Part shown: positions 42,954 to 54,206 of the stretch, one piece after another
How positions within the stretch are numbered: the first letter of the stretch is position 1
Layout: each line of letters starts with the position of its first letter
Origin: Tilletiopsis washingtonensis
Taxonomy: Eukaryota; Basidiomycota; Exobasidiomycetes; Entylomatales
Length of the DNA: 64,000 bases
Reading direction: 5' to 3'
Assembly: GCF_003144115.1 (NCBI RefSeq)
Contig: NW_020311998.1
Location: forward strand, 495,669 to 559,668
The notes under the pieces: model-generated
What the model was told of the DNA's origin: nothing
The model's database searches: none
The model's input: only the letters and a program-made list of their open reading frames with translations
Position numbers and translations under genes: made by a program

Positions 42954-43953
42954 CGCGCAGCAGGGCAGGCGAGACGAGGACAAAGAGGGTCAGCAGCGCC
43001 CTGCGCTCGACGCTCTGGACAACGCACGGGGTCAGGCGCCATCTTGACTGCGTACAGCAGCGGACAGAAGACTGTGCGGCCACTGTGCGAGGCGAACAGA
43101 CTCTTCTGGGTCGTCGCGGACGACGCAGGGCGCGGGCAGTCGTCGGCAGACGCACAGGAGGCGCGCAGGTGGAGGGCGCGCGGGAGCGGAGCAGCACGTG
43201 CGGACGCGCCGGCGGCCGACGAGGTGACGGGGCGGAGAGCGGCGGCGAGACGGTGACGGAAGAGGCGGCGCTGGGCGTGCTCGACGGCGAGGCAGGACAG
43301 GTGACGGGCACGGCGCACGGTGGTGGTGGTGGTGGTGGTGGTGCGAGGACAGAAGAAGCGGGCGGCGGCGCGCGTGCCCCAAATTGGCGCTTGCGGCGCT
43401 TGCGGCGGCGGCGGCGCCGATGCATGATGGCGGCGCGGCGCTCCGGCTCGGCATCAGCTGAGGCCACAGCCACAGCCACACCCGCCGCAGAGAGATGCGC
43501 CAGCCTCTTGACGTCTTCCCGTCTCGTCCTTCCCGGGCGGTCCGAGAGGCCTGCCATTGCTGTGTTGCTCTGCAGTCTCGTCCAGCTGGCTGTTTGCGGC
43601 GCGCGTCACCTACGAGACCCCTGCCGAGCATTGCTCGCCAATTGCGTGCACAGCCACATCTCGCAGCCGCACAGACGCGCGCGTCACGACGAGACGTGCC
43701 TCCGCCCGGACACGCTTCTCTCGAGCAGGCAACACGGGACGGGATGCGATTATGCAGGGATCAACGAGTGCGGCCGTGAAACATGGAATGAATGCGAAGG
43801 AGACATGCGACGAGGGCGGGAATAGCGGACGCGAGGCGCAAGAGAAGACGCCGCCGACGCGACGCGCGTGTCAGTCGTTGATGAGAACGAAGAGAGTGGC
43901 CAGAGCGCTAGGTCCAGACGCTCGGCTGCAATGGCTGGCGTAGCAGAGTGTGC
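42954..43953. promoter_or_regulatory. Upstream region of the RHO2-type gene
   Basis: 1000 bases between the RHO2-type start and the stop of the next minus-strand gene. On the gene's strand it is pyrimidine-rich near 43100-43450 and includes (ACC)8 (plus strand GGT, 43319-43342). I see no separate gene; the long plus-strand frame here has no family features. Confidence 0.5.
43319..43342. repeat. (GGT)8 microsatellite
   Basis: Eight perfect GGT copies about 370 bases upstream of the RHO2-type start, reading (ACC)8 on the gene's strand. Confidence 0.9.
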
Positions 43954-45267
43954 TCAGTCGGGCGACAGATGCTGCGGTGCCAGGTGTCGCCAGCGCGGAT
44001 GCGAGAGCATGCCGGCGCGCAGCGTCTGCTCCGCCGTGCTAGGTCCGGCCATGCCTTGCGCAGCGTCGGCGCCGACGAGTTGCGCATGCGCATCCGTGCG
44101 GTCGAGCGATGAAGTCGCCATGCCGCCTTCGGCGGGCCACGCCGAGTGCGGCAGCGCATTGAAGGGATGCCGCCATGCCGCCGGCAGCGGCGCCGAGCTC
44201 GGCGGCTGCGGCGAGGCGCGGCCCCAGCTGCCGGCGCGATACATGGCGCGTCCTGGACTCGGCGGCGGCACCTCGAAGGATGAGCTCACGCGCCGCCGCA
44301 TGTTCGTCGGCTCCGAGGACGACGGCACGCTCTGCCGCCCACTGTTGCTGCGGCCGAGCCCGAAGCCTAGTGGCGAAGGGCGTGATGGCACGTGCGCGGT
44401 AGGCGCGAGCAGTGCGTGCGACGAGGAGCCGGCCCGCGGCGGCAGCGCCTGGTCCGTCCAGCGCTGGAACGGCGGCATCGGCGGCGAGAGGTCCATCTCG
44501 TGGTCGTCCTGGCGCGATTGGCTTCAGACTTCTGCGCTTTGGCTGCAGGTGGCCGTGGCACTCACATCTCGCATGTCATCATCCTCGGCCCTCTGCTCCG
44601 GCGCAAGCGCCATCGCGTGCCCTGCAGCGTCGGGCGGCAGCATGCCGTGCCCATCCATCCGCTCAGCGTCGAAGAAGGCGCCCCATACGCCGTCCTGGCG
44701 CACCCGCGGCAGCGTCCAGCGGCTGTAAGGCGCGCTGCCTTCGCCCAGGCCGAGCCCGACATCGCGACGCGCCTCGCTTCCGCACTCGTCCATAGCAGCA
44801 TCACCGAACGCGCCAGCTGATGGTGGCTGAGACCAGACGGCGTCTATCCGACCGCCTCCTGCCAGTGGCGAGTAGGACGGCGACAGCGCGCTGCCGGAGC
44901 CGTGCGCCGGGTACGCGTCCGGCAGCGTCGGTGTGTGCGTGCGCGCGCGGACGAAGGGCCGCTGGCACAGCACCGTCAGAGCAGGACGAGGCAGCGATCT
45001 CGAGATGGCACTCACATGAGCCGACAGGCTGGAGGCATTTGCCGCACCCTCGCGCGCCTCCTGGGCCGACGTCGGGCTGACGCTGCGGCGCCGCTTGCCG
45101 CGTGCGCTGCGGCTCGGTGTCCACGCACCGCCGTACGAGGCCGCCGCGCCACTCTCGCTGCCGCTGCCGCTGTGGCCGCTCCTGCCGCTGCCGAACATCT
45201 GGCTGCTGCTGGCGAAGGCCTGCATGGGCGCAGAAGGCGACGCGGCGCGCTCGTAGTCGATGTCCAT
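43954..45267 (-). CDS. Uncharacterised Ser/Pro-rich protein
   Basis: I do not recognise a family. Three exons, 45267-45016, 44961-44566 and 44508-43954, give 400 residues. It begins MDIDYERAASPSAP, then has GSGRSGHSGSGSESG and a basic nuclear-localisation-like stretch RSARGKRRRS. The middle includes YSRWTLPRVRQDGVWGAFFD, the only segment with aromatic residues and so perhaps a short binding motif. The C-terminus is Pro/Ser-rich. Most of it is predicted by eye to be disordered and it is probably nuclear. Intron 1 (54 bases, 44962-45015) is in frame and inferred from its GTGAGT, CTGAC and CCAG signals; keeping it would add 18 residues. Intron 2 (57 bases) is required, since the frame closes otherwise. 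Confidence 0.62.
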
Positions 45268-45788
45268 GCTGCTGCCAGTGCCGGCAGCGCTCGAACGCCG
45301 CGGGCCCGACGCCGCGCGCCAGATGCGGCGCCCCGCTGGCGTGCACCGGCGGCAGGGCTCAAAGCCGGCAGACGAGCAGCAGAAGGTGCACGCACGGTGC
45401 GAACTGAGGGGGTGGCGACGGGATGTGCCGGGCGAGGTGAGGTGGAGGAGAGGCAGATGTTTGCTGCCTCGACGGCGGCCAGCAGGCGCGCACGGAGCAA
45501 AGGCAGGCCGAGAGGCAGAGTCGCGTCAGGCGATTCTGTAGTTGGACGCGCGCTTTGTATTGCGCCCAACTACAGAATTGGTCTTGGCTGCGCCGACTGC
45601 GCACGGGCCCACAGCACGGAACTCGGGCACCCGCCGCTGACCAAAAATTCAGGCAGCTCGACATCGACGGCAGACAGCATCAGAGGACCTCGCTTCGACA
45701 TGCCCGGTCGCAGCGTCAACGAAGACAGACAGAGCGTGAAGCATGCGAGAAAGCTTCGCATTGCAGGCCAAGCGACGCATGCTTTCGT
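45268..45788. other. Intergenic, tandem minus-strand genes
   Basis: 521 bases between the start of the uncharacterised Ser-rich gene and the stop of the Rieske-DUF455 gene. It should carry the promoter of the former and the 3' region of the latter. A strong inverted repeat lies at 45533-45578. Confidence 0.5.
45533..45578. repeat. Perfect 13-bp inverted repeat (hairpin)
   Basis: The arms ATTCTGTAGTTGG (45533-45545) and CCAACTACAGAAT (45566-45578) are exact reverse complements around a 20-base loop. Within the loop a further GCGC/GCGC pairing is possible after a two-base bulge. The arms are AT-richer than their surroundings. It lies 211 bases downstream of the Rieske-DUF455 stop and 266 upstream of the next start. 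Confidence 0.9.
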
Positions 45789-47469
45789 CTAGCCTCCAGC
45801 AATCTGGGCCTGCCGGGCCGCCTGCACGCCGCCGGCCGAGTAGCCGTCGCCTGGCCGCTTCTCGCCGCGCAGGTCTTCGTACCACTCGGCCGTCAGGCCG
45901 GCCTGAGCACGCTCGGGGCGGTTGAAGGGTTCGCGCAGCGCCTGAAGAGGGATAGCGTGAGCACGTGTATGCTTGCGAGACCCGTCCGTACTCACGCCGC
46001 AGAAGTGCGCCCGCACCTCCTCGCGAAACAGCTCGACGGGCGCCCGCGGCGGCGTCATGCACTCGGCGACGTGGCAGAGCCAGCGGTGGCCCGTCGCCAC
46101 GTGCGTCACCTCGTCGTGGTGGATGATCTGCAGTGTCGCGACGCTGTCCTCGTCGCCGGCCTTGGCGAAGCGTGCGATCGTGCCCGGGTTCACGTCGAGG
46201 CCGCGCGCCTCGTGCACCAGGTGCACAATTGAGAGGCGGGCGGTGAGAGAGTGCCATGTATCCCGCATCGAGTCGAAGAGGCCGTAGTGCACGGGCAGGT
46301 CGCCGAACGCGACGCCGAATGCCTCGAGACGCTCGCACAGAATCGTGTGGTGCTTCGCCTCGTCCTCCTGCAGGTGCGAGAAGGGCTCAGCGCTGAGCTG
46401 CCGCATCCTCATGGTTCAGGCACACTCACAGCCATGCGCAGAAAGTCGGTGTAGAACGCGTTCGGAAGCTTCGGCGGCGGATTGCTCGCCGGGTGCAAGC
46501 GCGCGAAAAGCTCTGGGCCACGGCAGATGATGTCCCACGCCAGGTCGATGGCAATCTGCTCGATTGAAGCCAGCGAGTCTGCGCTCGGGTCAGCACCTCG
46601 CACACGGCACGTGCTGCGATGAAGCACTCACGCAGCAGCGCAATACGCCCTCGCTCGGTGCCGCCCTTGCCGCGCTTGGCCTCGTGGCCCGGCCGCACGA
46701 CGTTCAGCTGATCACGCGGCGGGATACCTGGCGGCGTCTCCTCCGGCTTGCGGCGCCACTCGGGTGCCTCGCTGTCATCGAAGTTCCAGCGTCCGCCTCC
46801 TACCCGCGTGCAGCGTGCGTCGCGCCAGGCAGCCGCAGCTAGCCGGGTGTAGTGCACCTTGAGCCTCGGATTGGCAGTATTGAGCACCAGGCTGGCCCAC
46901 GCCGTCAAGGACTGCGGCACCGGATCCGGTGCCACCAGCTGCACCTGCGAGGACGAGGGGCCTGCATCGGCAGCGGGCTTTGGCTCGTAGAAGCGCTCGC
47001 TGACCGGCCGGCTTTCGACCAGAAGCCAGGAGCCAGGCGCGTTCTGCTCCAGCTGCGGCGCCTCGACGGAGAGCATGCCGTCCTGCACGCTGACTGCGAA
47101 CGTGCAGGCGCGCATGCCTGCCGGACTGTGGTCGCTCTCGCCGGTGCGCAGCGACCAGGACCACTCGTGGTGCGGACAGACGACGACGGTGTCCTCGACG
47201 TCGGTGATGTCGCGTTGCGCCTCGGCCTCGAGCTCGCTCTCGACGGTCTCGAGGGTGGCGTGCTCGAGCGGCGCCTCGAGGTGCGGGCATGTGGCCTGCA
47301 TGGCGTACCACCGGCGCTCATCCTCTGATGCACCCGGCGGCGGCGCAAGTGAGAAGAGCAGCATCGTCTGGTAGACGTTCGAGGAGTGCCGCAGGGTGAG
47401 GTGATGCCGCGCAGCTGCCGCCGCAAGGGCATCGGCGCGGCCGACGGCCACTAGTTGTTGCGGCATCAT
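45789..47469 (-). CDS. Rieske iron-sulfur domain fused to a DUF455 ferritin-like domain
   Basis: Four exons, 47469-46632, 46578-46430, 46367-45996 and 45941-45789, 503 residues. The N-terminal third is a Rieske-type [2Fe-2S] domain. The ligand pairs are CPH (Cys61, His63) and CPHHEW (Cys98, His101), with EWSW after the second pair as in Rieske ferredoxins. The C-terminal half (about 270-490) is DUF455, a ferritin-like four-helix family related to MiaE-like di-iron proteins. It shows LLHSLASIEQIAIDLAWD, EDEAKHHTILCERL, HYGLFDSM, HLVHEARGLDVNPG and IIHHDEVTHVATGHRW, with Glu and ExxH ligands in place. A Rieske partner would supply electrons to the di-iron site, so an oxygenase or hydroxylase role is plausible; no substrate is known. 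The domain junction lies inside the single 838-base first exon. It is divergent from UPF3. Confidence 0.87.
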
Positions 47470-47749
47470 TATGCCTGGATCACCGTGGAGTAGCGTAGAC
47501 GCAGAAGAGCAGTTCAAGAGTGTGGATGAGAGCGGCGGCAGAGAATAAGGCGTGGTCGCGGGTGGGAGGATGTGGTGAGAGGAAGGGAAGAATCGATCGC
47601 GCGACAGCAAGAGCAAGAGAGGCAAAGCGGGCGCGGAACTCGGGAGTCGCCGCCACGGCGCATCACCAGAACACCTGGCACCGACGTCGCCGGCGCTTGC
47701 ATCCGCTCCACCACACCACGCCGCCCTCTGGCTCGCACGCAGCCCGACC
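47470..47749. promoter_or_regulatory. Bidirectional promoter, Rieske-DUF455 gene / UPF3
   Basis: 280 bases between divergent start codons. No TATA box is obvious, and the UPF3 side ends in a C-rich leader (about 47705-47749). Confidence 0.5.
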
Positions 47750-49551
47750 ATGGACGCAGCACCTGCAGTTGCGCCCGCGGCACCGGCCAGCAGGCGCGCA
47801 CGTGCCGTCGCAAAGGCGCCCAAGCAGGCAGCCGGAGCGGCGGAGGCACCGGCGCCGGCCGACGATGCCACTGGCGCCGAGGCCGCCGCCGCCGCCAAGC
47901 GCAAGGAGAAGAAGAAGCGCCGCAAGAAGGACAAGAACGCCGCAGCCGCAGCGGCTGGTGCTGGAGGCGGAGGCAGCGAGGAGCCAAAGACGCGCCTCAA
48001 GGTCGTCGTGCGCCGCCTGCCGCCCAACGTGCCCGAGCACATCTTCTGGCAGGCCGTGGCGCCGTGGGTGCGCGATGCCGCAGACGTCGCGGCCGCTGCT
48101 GGGCCATCGCAGCCGGCAGCCGAGGCGCCTGCGCCGCCGCAGACGGCCGACTGGAAGAGCTTCGTGCAGGGCAAGCTGAAGGACGCGTGAGTGCAGGCAG
48201 TCGCCGGGCATGCGCTCCGTCGCTGACGCACGGCGCACAGTTCACGGGCAGGCACGTCCAACGACCCAAAGGAGATCGCTCACCGGCACTCGCGCGCCTA
48301 TGTGCGCTTCTGCACCGTCGAGGCGCTGCTCGACTTCCACCGCAACTTCGACGGCCATGTCTTCCGCGACTCGAAGGGTGGGTCCCGATGCGTCTCTGCC
48401 CTCGCGCCGCCTGGCTGACAGCTGCTGCTCAGGCGCCGAGTACACTGCTGTGGTGGAGTTTGCACCGCATCAGAAGGTGCCGTCTGACAGCTCGCGCCGC
48501 AAGAAGCCCGATGCGCGCCAGGGCACGATCCTTGACGGTGAGTGCACTGCCTTGTTGGCGCCGATCGATTGGCGGCTGACGCACGCGCGCCACAGATTCG
48601 GACTACAAGGAGTTCGTCGCCTCGCTGGAAGCGAAGCCTGGCGATGGAGACAAGGAGAATGAGACCGGACAGTCGCAGGCGGAGAAGACAGACGCCCAGC
48701 TCATGGGTGAGTCGCGCGCACACCGCTGGGCCTTGACCGCCGCTCAAGCTCAGCTCCGCACAGCGCACCTGGCGTCGCAGTCCGCCGAGCTATCCGCCTC
48801 TTCGGCACGCGCCAAGCACACGCCTTTGCTCGAACATCTACGTGCACAACGCACCGCTCGTGCCGAGGCGTCAGCTCTAGCTGCGGCGCGCAAGTACCTC
48901 GGACACAAGAATCAGGCCTACCAAGCCGCGAGCGAGAAGGACGTCAAGGGCAAGGGCAAGAAGCCAGCCAAGGACCCCGCTGCGGCGCCCGCGAAGAAGG
49001 CCAAGAAGGGTGCAGCACCGCAGGACGGAGCAGGCGCCGCTGCGCCGCCCGCCGCTCCTGCTGCCGGCGAGAAGAAGAAGAAGGGCAAGCCGGACGTAGC
49101 GAATCGCGCATTCGGCGCAGCGATTGGTGCTGCTCTCGGTGCCGAGAAGCCTGCGCGAGGCAAGGGCAAGGCAGCCGCAGGCGATGCTGGTGCTGCTACG
49201 CCTTCTGCAGATGGGCCTGCAGGCCCGGAAGCACCAGCAGGCAAACCCAAGAAGCCTCGCGGAGCACCGAGCAATCGCGGCGGCGGCGGCAACGCGACAC
49301 CCGCAGCTGCACCTAGTGCACCACTCGCCATCCTCAGGCGGGACGAGGCACCGGGAGCCGAACCGGGAGGTGCAGCAGCCCAGGCTGCGGCTGCACCACC
49401 GCAACAGCAGCCGCCGACTGGTCCGCGCGCCGATGGAGAGGCCGGCCGAGGCGCACGCGGTGGGCGCGGGGGTCGCGGCGGCGGACGTGGACGAGGACGG
49501 GGAGCGCCACGAGGAGGCGCACCGGCTGCCGCTCGGCCCACCGATGCGTGA
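47750..49551 (+). CDS. UPF3: Nonsense-mediated decay regulator UPF3
   Basis: Upf3/Smg4 shuttles between nucleus and cytoplasm and links mRNA surveillance (Upf2, Upf1) to transcripts. Exons 47750-48186, 48241-48377, 48433-48537, 48596-48706 and 48764-49551 give 525 residues. An Ala/Lys-rich basic leader precedes the Smg4/UPF3 RNP-type domain (about 82-260): KTRLKVVVRRLPPNVPEHIF, SNDPKEIAHRHSRAYVRF, GHVFRDSKGAEYTAVVEF, APHQKVP, TILDDSDYKEFVASLE. The acidic segment and YLGHKNQAYQ-like parts follow. The C-terminus is a long Ala/Lys/Pro-rich disordered region ending in an RGG-type tail (RGARGGRGGRGGGRGRGRG), a common RNA-binding element. The splice acceptor of the last exon was chosen for frame among several AGs. 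It converges with the RRM-Pumilio gene. Confidence 0.9.
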
Positions 49552-49974
49552 CACAGCTTGCGAATTTAATGCAAGTACTTCGTCATAGAGATTGTCAAGT
49601 TAGGGGCGGTGAGGAGGGTGTGCGTGACGCGCGAGCGAGGGCCGTTGGCTAGACAAGAGAGAGAGAGAGAGAGAGCATGGGGGTCGTCTGTGGGTTGTGG
49701 GTTGTCGAAAAGCGAAGCATGTGATGAGTGAGAGAGGAGCGGAAAGAGGAAATAGAGAGGGCGACGGAGCGTAGGCCGAGCGGCTGGGTCTAGTCGAGTC
49801 GCAGCTTCGGGCAAGAGGTAGCGCACTTCGGGGGGCGACGGAAGGGTCGCGTGCCGGAACGGACGGGTAAATGGTGCCGAGGAAGAGAGAGAGCAAAGCA
49901 GGAGCGTGTATGCGGGATCAGTGCGTTGAGGAGGGATTGAGGAACGAGGAGGAAAGAGGAAAGAGCAGCTCGAG
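49552..49974. other. Convergent 3' intergenic, UPF3 / RRM-Pumilio gene
   Basis: 423 bases between two stops, strongly purine-rich on the plus strand, with a GA run at 49656-49675. It probably contains both 3' untranslated regions. No gene is seen. Confidence 0.5.
49656..49675. repeat. (GA)n dinucleotide run
   Basis: Twenty bases of uninterrupted AG alternation between UPF3 and the RRM-Pumilio gene, probably in a 3' untranslated region. Confidence 0.9.
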
Positions 49975-52900
49975 CTATTGCATCGAGAACGGCCCGCGTC
50001 CGAGCTGCTCGAGGAAGGGATGCCGGCTCATCTGGCCGAAAGGCTGAGACTGCGCCGCCTGCTGGCCGGGACTCGAGTGCTGGCCGTTCGGACTCGTGCC
50101 GAAGCGTGGCGCCAGATGAGAGTTCGGCGTGCCTCCTTGGCCGGGGCTCAGGCCGGTCGATGCGCTGCGCTCCCAGTCGGACGCGGCGTTGGACCACGGG
50201 TTGAAGGCATCGCTCTGCGGCGAGCGCATGTGTGCCGGGAAGCTCGACGAGGAGTTCGCGCCGTTCTCGGCGGCTGGCCCGCGGCCCGACGCCGCATTGT
50301 AGGGCATCTGGCGCTCGGCTCCGGCCCCGCCCATGTAGCCGGACTGCGCGAGGGCGGAGCTGGGCGAGAACATGCCGGCCTGTTGCAGCTGCATCTGCGC
50401 CAGCATAGCGCTGATCTCTTGCTGCTGGCTGGCCGGCACTGGCGGGGCGGCGAAGCGAGATTGCTGGGGCACGGTGGCACCTGTCGGCAGGAACGGACCG
50501 AGATGCGGTGCCAAGCCCAAGTCTGTGCGAGGCGTCGCGCCAACGCCGCCGATCTGACCCGGAGCGGGACCAGCAGGCAGGCCGAGGTCCTCGACGAGCT
50601 TGCGGTACGCCGGCACGCCGATGAGTGAGTGGGCCAGCACGATGCGCTTGACCTGCTCGACGTAGCGGGCGCGTGCCTCGGCGTCGAAGCAGTTGGACGC
50701 CAGCACCTTGGTGACGAACTGCGAGCCGTGCACCTGATCCGTCAGCACTTCCTCAAGGACGGCGTCGTTCGGCGAGTCGAAGAGCGCAGAGAGAATCGTG
50801 CGGCTGGCGCCCGGCTCGGACTTCTGGCAGACGATGCGCAGTACCGTGAGAGACGCCAGCTTGTGCGTGCACAGGTTGCCCAGGTACGGCGAGAAGCGCG
50901 GTGCCAGGAGGCGGTAGCGCCCCGACAGGCCGGATGTGTCGAGCAGCCAGGTCAGCAGCAGCGCGCCGTTCGGACTCGTGGCGAGCGGCACCGAGTTGAG
51001 GATGATCGCGATGGCGACGCGCTTGCGCTGCCGCTTCGACACGTACTGATTCTCTAGGCACGCGCGCATGCTGCGGGCGCCGAAGCGGCCCTGCGCGATC
51101 TCCCAGCAGCGGTCGACCATGGCGTCGAAGATGAAGTCCGACTTGTCGCCGACCCACGGCAGGCAGCACTGCACCACGTAGTTGCCGAACTGGTCGAGCA
51201 GCAGCGGCGGCACGTACGGCCGCAGGTTCTGCGCGATGATGGCAACCTGCTCGGGCGCCGGTGCCGTGTCGATGATCTTCTGCGCGGCCCACGTGCCGTT
51301 CTTGTGGATGCCGATCATCGCCAGGTGCGGCGCGATGCGCTCGAGCATGATGTGCTTGACGCGGTCCGAGCAGCGCTCGAAGAGCTTCTGCACAACGGTG
51401 TTGCCAATGTAGTCGCTCGCCAGGTCCACAATGGCGTCCATGTGGTCGCTGGCGATGGCGTCGACCGAGTCCTGCGTGCACTGGCCGTTCTCGATCGTCT
51501 TGCGCAGCTCGCGCAGGCGACTCGTGTCGAAGCGGCGGCTCGTCGAGACCTCGGAGACTAGCGGGATGGTCGTGTAGTATGTCGCCGGCGGGCGGAATGA
51601 CGAGACGCTTGCAACGTCTGCCTCGACGTCGTCGTCGCCGTCGCTCAGCTCGCGCATGAGCAGCTGCAGGTCCGACACAGCCGGGCGCGGCACCATGTCG
51701 GATGGCAGCGGCACACCGCCCTTGTCGCTGCTAGGCACGATGCTGTTGGACGAGCTAGTGCCAAGAGACGAGGCGGTGCGCATGTGCATCGCCGGCGCGC
51801 CAGGCACGGCAGTCGGCGCTGCAGCGCTGTTCTGAGCCTGCCGTTGCTGCTGCGCAAGCAGATCGGCGACCAGATTGCTTCGGTAGTTCTCGATGCCGCC
51901 GGAGAGCACCTGCTGCTCGGCAGTCATCGGCACCGACGATGCGCCCTTGAGCTCCGCCAGAGCCTCGATGGCCGCAGCAAAGCCAGCGTTCGACGGGTCG
52001 CCCGGATAGTTGTCGAGATTGCGCGTCGGCACCTTGGCGAAGCCGATGCGCATCACACCATTCTCGCTGCCGAGCACGTCGCGGCCATTGAGCATCTTGC
52101 GCGCCATGACGGCGTCGTCGACGCGCTCGAAGTTGACAAAGCCGCAGTTCTTGTTCGTCAGCACGCGCGCGCTCTCGATCGGGCCGAACGGCTGGAAGAT
52201 GGAGAGCAGTGTGGACGGCGTCGTCGAGCTCGGAATGCTGCCCACCCACAGAGCACGCGTAGGGCCAATCTCAGCACCCGGCGTGCCCGGTCCGCTCTCG
52301 AAGGTGACCGGCTCTGTGCGTGGGCTGCCAATGCCGCCAGTGGGGCCGCCTCGTCCGCCTGGCGTGTTGTAGCCGCTGGCGGTACCGGGCGCCGCGGGAG
52401 CAGAGTCCGTCTTGCCGTAGCCGATTCTGACTGAGCCATTTGGACCTGTGCCCTTGCCGATGCGCCCGCCAAGGCGATGCAGGACGTCATCGCGTGCGCG
52501 GATGGCGTCCGCAGCCTCAACGAAGTTCACGAAGCCGCATTCCTGGGCCACGCGACGTGAGCGGACAGTCGCATATCGCTGCGCGATCCTGACTCACCTT
52601 CTCTGGCAGCAGACGCAGGCTCTCGATGGCGCCGTATGGCGCGAACACGTGCATCAGCTCCTGCCCGGTCGTCGACGCATGGAGGTTGCCGATCCACAGG
52701 GAGCGGCCGGGTATCTGCGGCGTGCGCGACTCTGCGCCGGGCGTCGAGGGCGCGACGGCGCCGCGGTGCGTCTGGGTCGGCGTCGAATGGACGGTGTGCG
52801 AGAAGGAGTTGAGCTCCGGCGGCGGCGTCGAGACATCGACGTGCGGGAAGCCCTCGAGCGGCGCAGAGTAGCCGCCGCCGAAGCCGCCGCCGCTGAGCGA

Positions 52901-54206
52901 GGCAGCCATGCTCTGCGAAGTGTGGCTGCCCAGCGCGCTGGATGCGCCACCGCCAAGGAAGTGGCCGGCCATCGCCAGGCGCAGCAGCTCCTGCTCGGTG
53001 CGCTGTCGCCCTCCAGGTCCGCCCAGAGCTGCGACCGTGCCGGCGCGCAGTCTGGCAGGCTGGCCGAGACTGGAAGAGGACGACGGCGCAAAGCCAGCTG
53101 CGACTGCAGCAGCCGCAAACGCCTGTGGGTCGATGCCGTGCTCGCGCGCATATGCATCGTAGATCTCCTCGTCGGAGACACCGCCAGTGCCGGCGTTGGC
53201 CAGCAGCGCACTGACGCTGTCAACGGCACCATTACGCCCGACGCCATTGTGCGGCACCGCGGCCAGCGTGCTGGCACGATGCCGCGAGGCGAAGGTCGGC
53301 ATGGGCGTCCGCTCGGCAGCACCCGCGCCGCGAGGGCTGCCGCCGGCAAGGCCGAGGTAGTCCAGCGTCTGCACGTCCTCCGAGCCATCGAGGCTCTCTG
53401 CGAGACTCGGGCGCGCAGTGGAGGTGATGTGCGACATACCGTCATCTAGAAAGGCCACTCCGCTTCCTCGCTGCCCGCCGGCAAAGCCCTGCTGGTCCGA
53501 GTGCATGGCCGCCGCGGCCTGGTTCCAGGTGCTTGAGAACATGCTGGGCCCAAAGGCGTTCTTGCCTAGCGCTGGCAGAGCGCTCGCCAGGCTGCCGGAG
53601 CGCAGGCGACTCGCGGCACCGGCATCGCTGTCTCGCAGCGCTGCGAGCCGGTTGGCAGCGCCGCCGCCAGGTGCTGCGCCGCCAAAGGCACCGCCTGAGA
53701 TGGAGTGCGACGGCGGCCGGCCCGGCAGCGGAGCGGGCTCAGGGGCGCTGGCGCCAGCCGCAGAGCCCGCCGGCGGGTCGGCCACGCCAGACGAGCGCAG
53801 CGACTCGAGCCGCGCGGCGAGCGGCGAGGCAAAGCGCTGCGTGCCCTCGCCGGACGACCACGACGACGGCAGCGTGCCGGCGCGCGCACGGCCCTTGGCA
53901 TTGCCGGTGCCCGACGGCGCAAAGAGCGGGCCGGCAGTGCCTTCCTGCTGCTCAAGGCTGGCGCCCTCGCGCAGCGCAGGCGGCAGGTATGGCGCCGGCG
54001 CGGCGACGCCCGAGTCGGCCTGGATCTGGCGCGCTCTGCAGGACCGGCGTGGTGAGCAGGGCACGCAAAGGGAGCACGCAGCTGTGCGAGCGCACGACGC
54101 ACCGCTTGGAGAAGAGCGGCGCGGCAGCGGCGGCCTTGGGCGCCTGGCTGGGCGAGGCGAGCTGTGCGGCCCTGCCAGGCGCAGAGGGCTCGCCGCGCTG
54201 GCCCAT
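49975..54206 (-). CDS. RRM-Pumilio (PUF) RNA-binding protein, Jsn1/Puf2 type
   Basis: Three exons, 54206-54103, 54035-52598 and 52542-49975, 1369 residues. A long Ser/Gly/Ala-rich leader (about 1-465) precedes RRM1 (RSLWIGNLHAS to CGFVNF, split by intron 2), RRM2 (about 615-690: TRALWVGSIPSSTTPSTLLS, SARVLTNKNCGFVNF) and a Pumilio array (about 870-1210). Recognisable PUF helices are DYIGNTVVQKLFERCSD, HKNGTWAAQKIIDTA, DQFGNYVVQCCLPW, GRFGARSMRACLENQ and VHGSQFVTKVLASNC, so at least five to six repeats carry N/S-Y/R-Q/E-type RNA-contact triplets. The RRM-before-PUF order is that of budding-yeast Puf1/Puf2, which bind mRNAs of membrane proteins. A Gln-containing disordered tail ends the protein. 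A Ser/Pro-rich leader of this size suggests phosphoregulation, which is inference. Confidence 0.92.

Noticed and set aside
43085-43825. Plus-strand frame of 246 codons opposite the RHO2 upstream region
   Set aside because: Consists of Arg/Gly runs created by the GGT repeat and GC-rich sequence; no family features.
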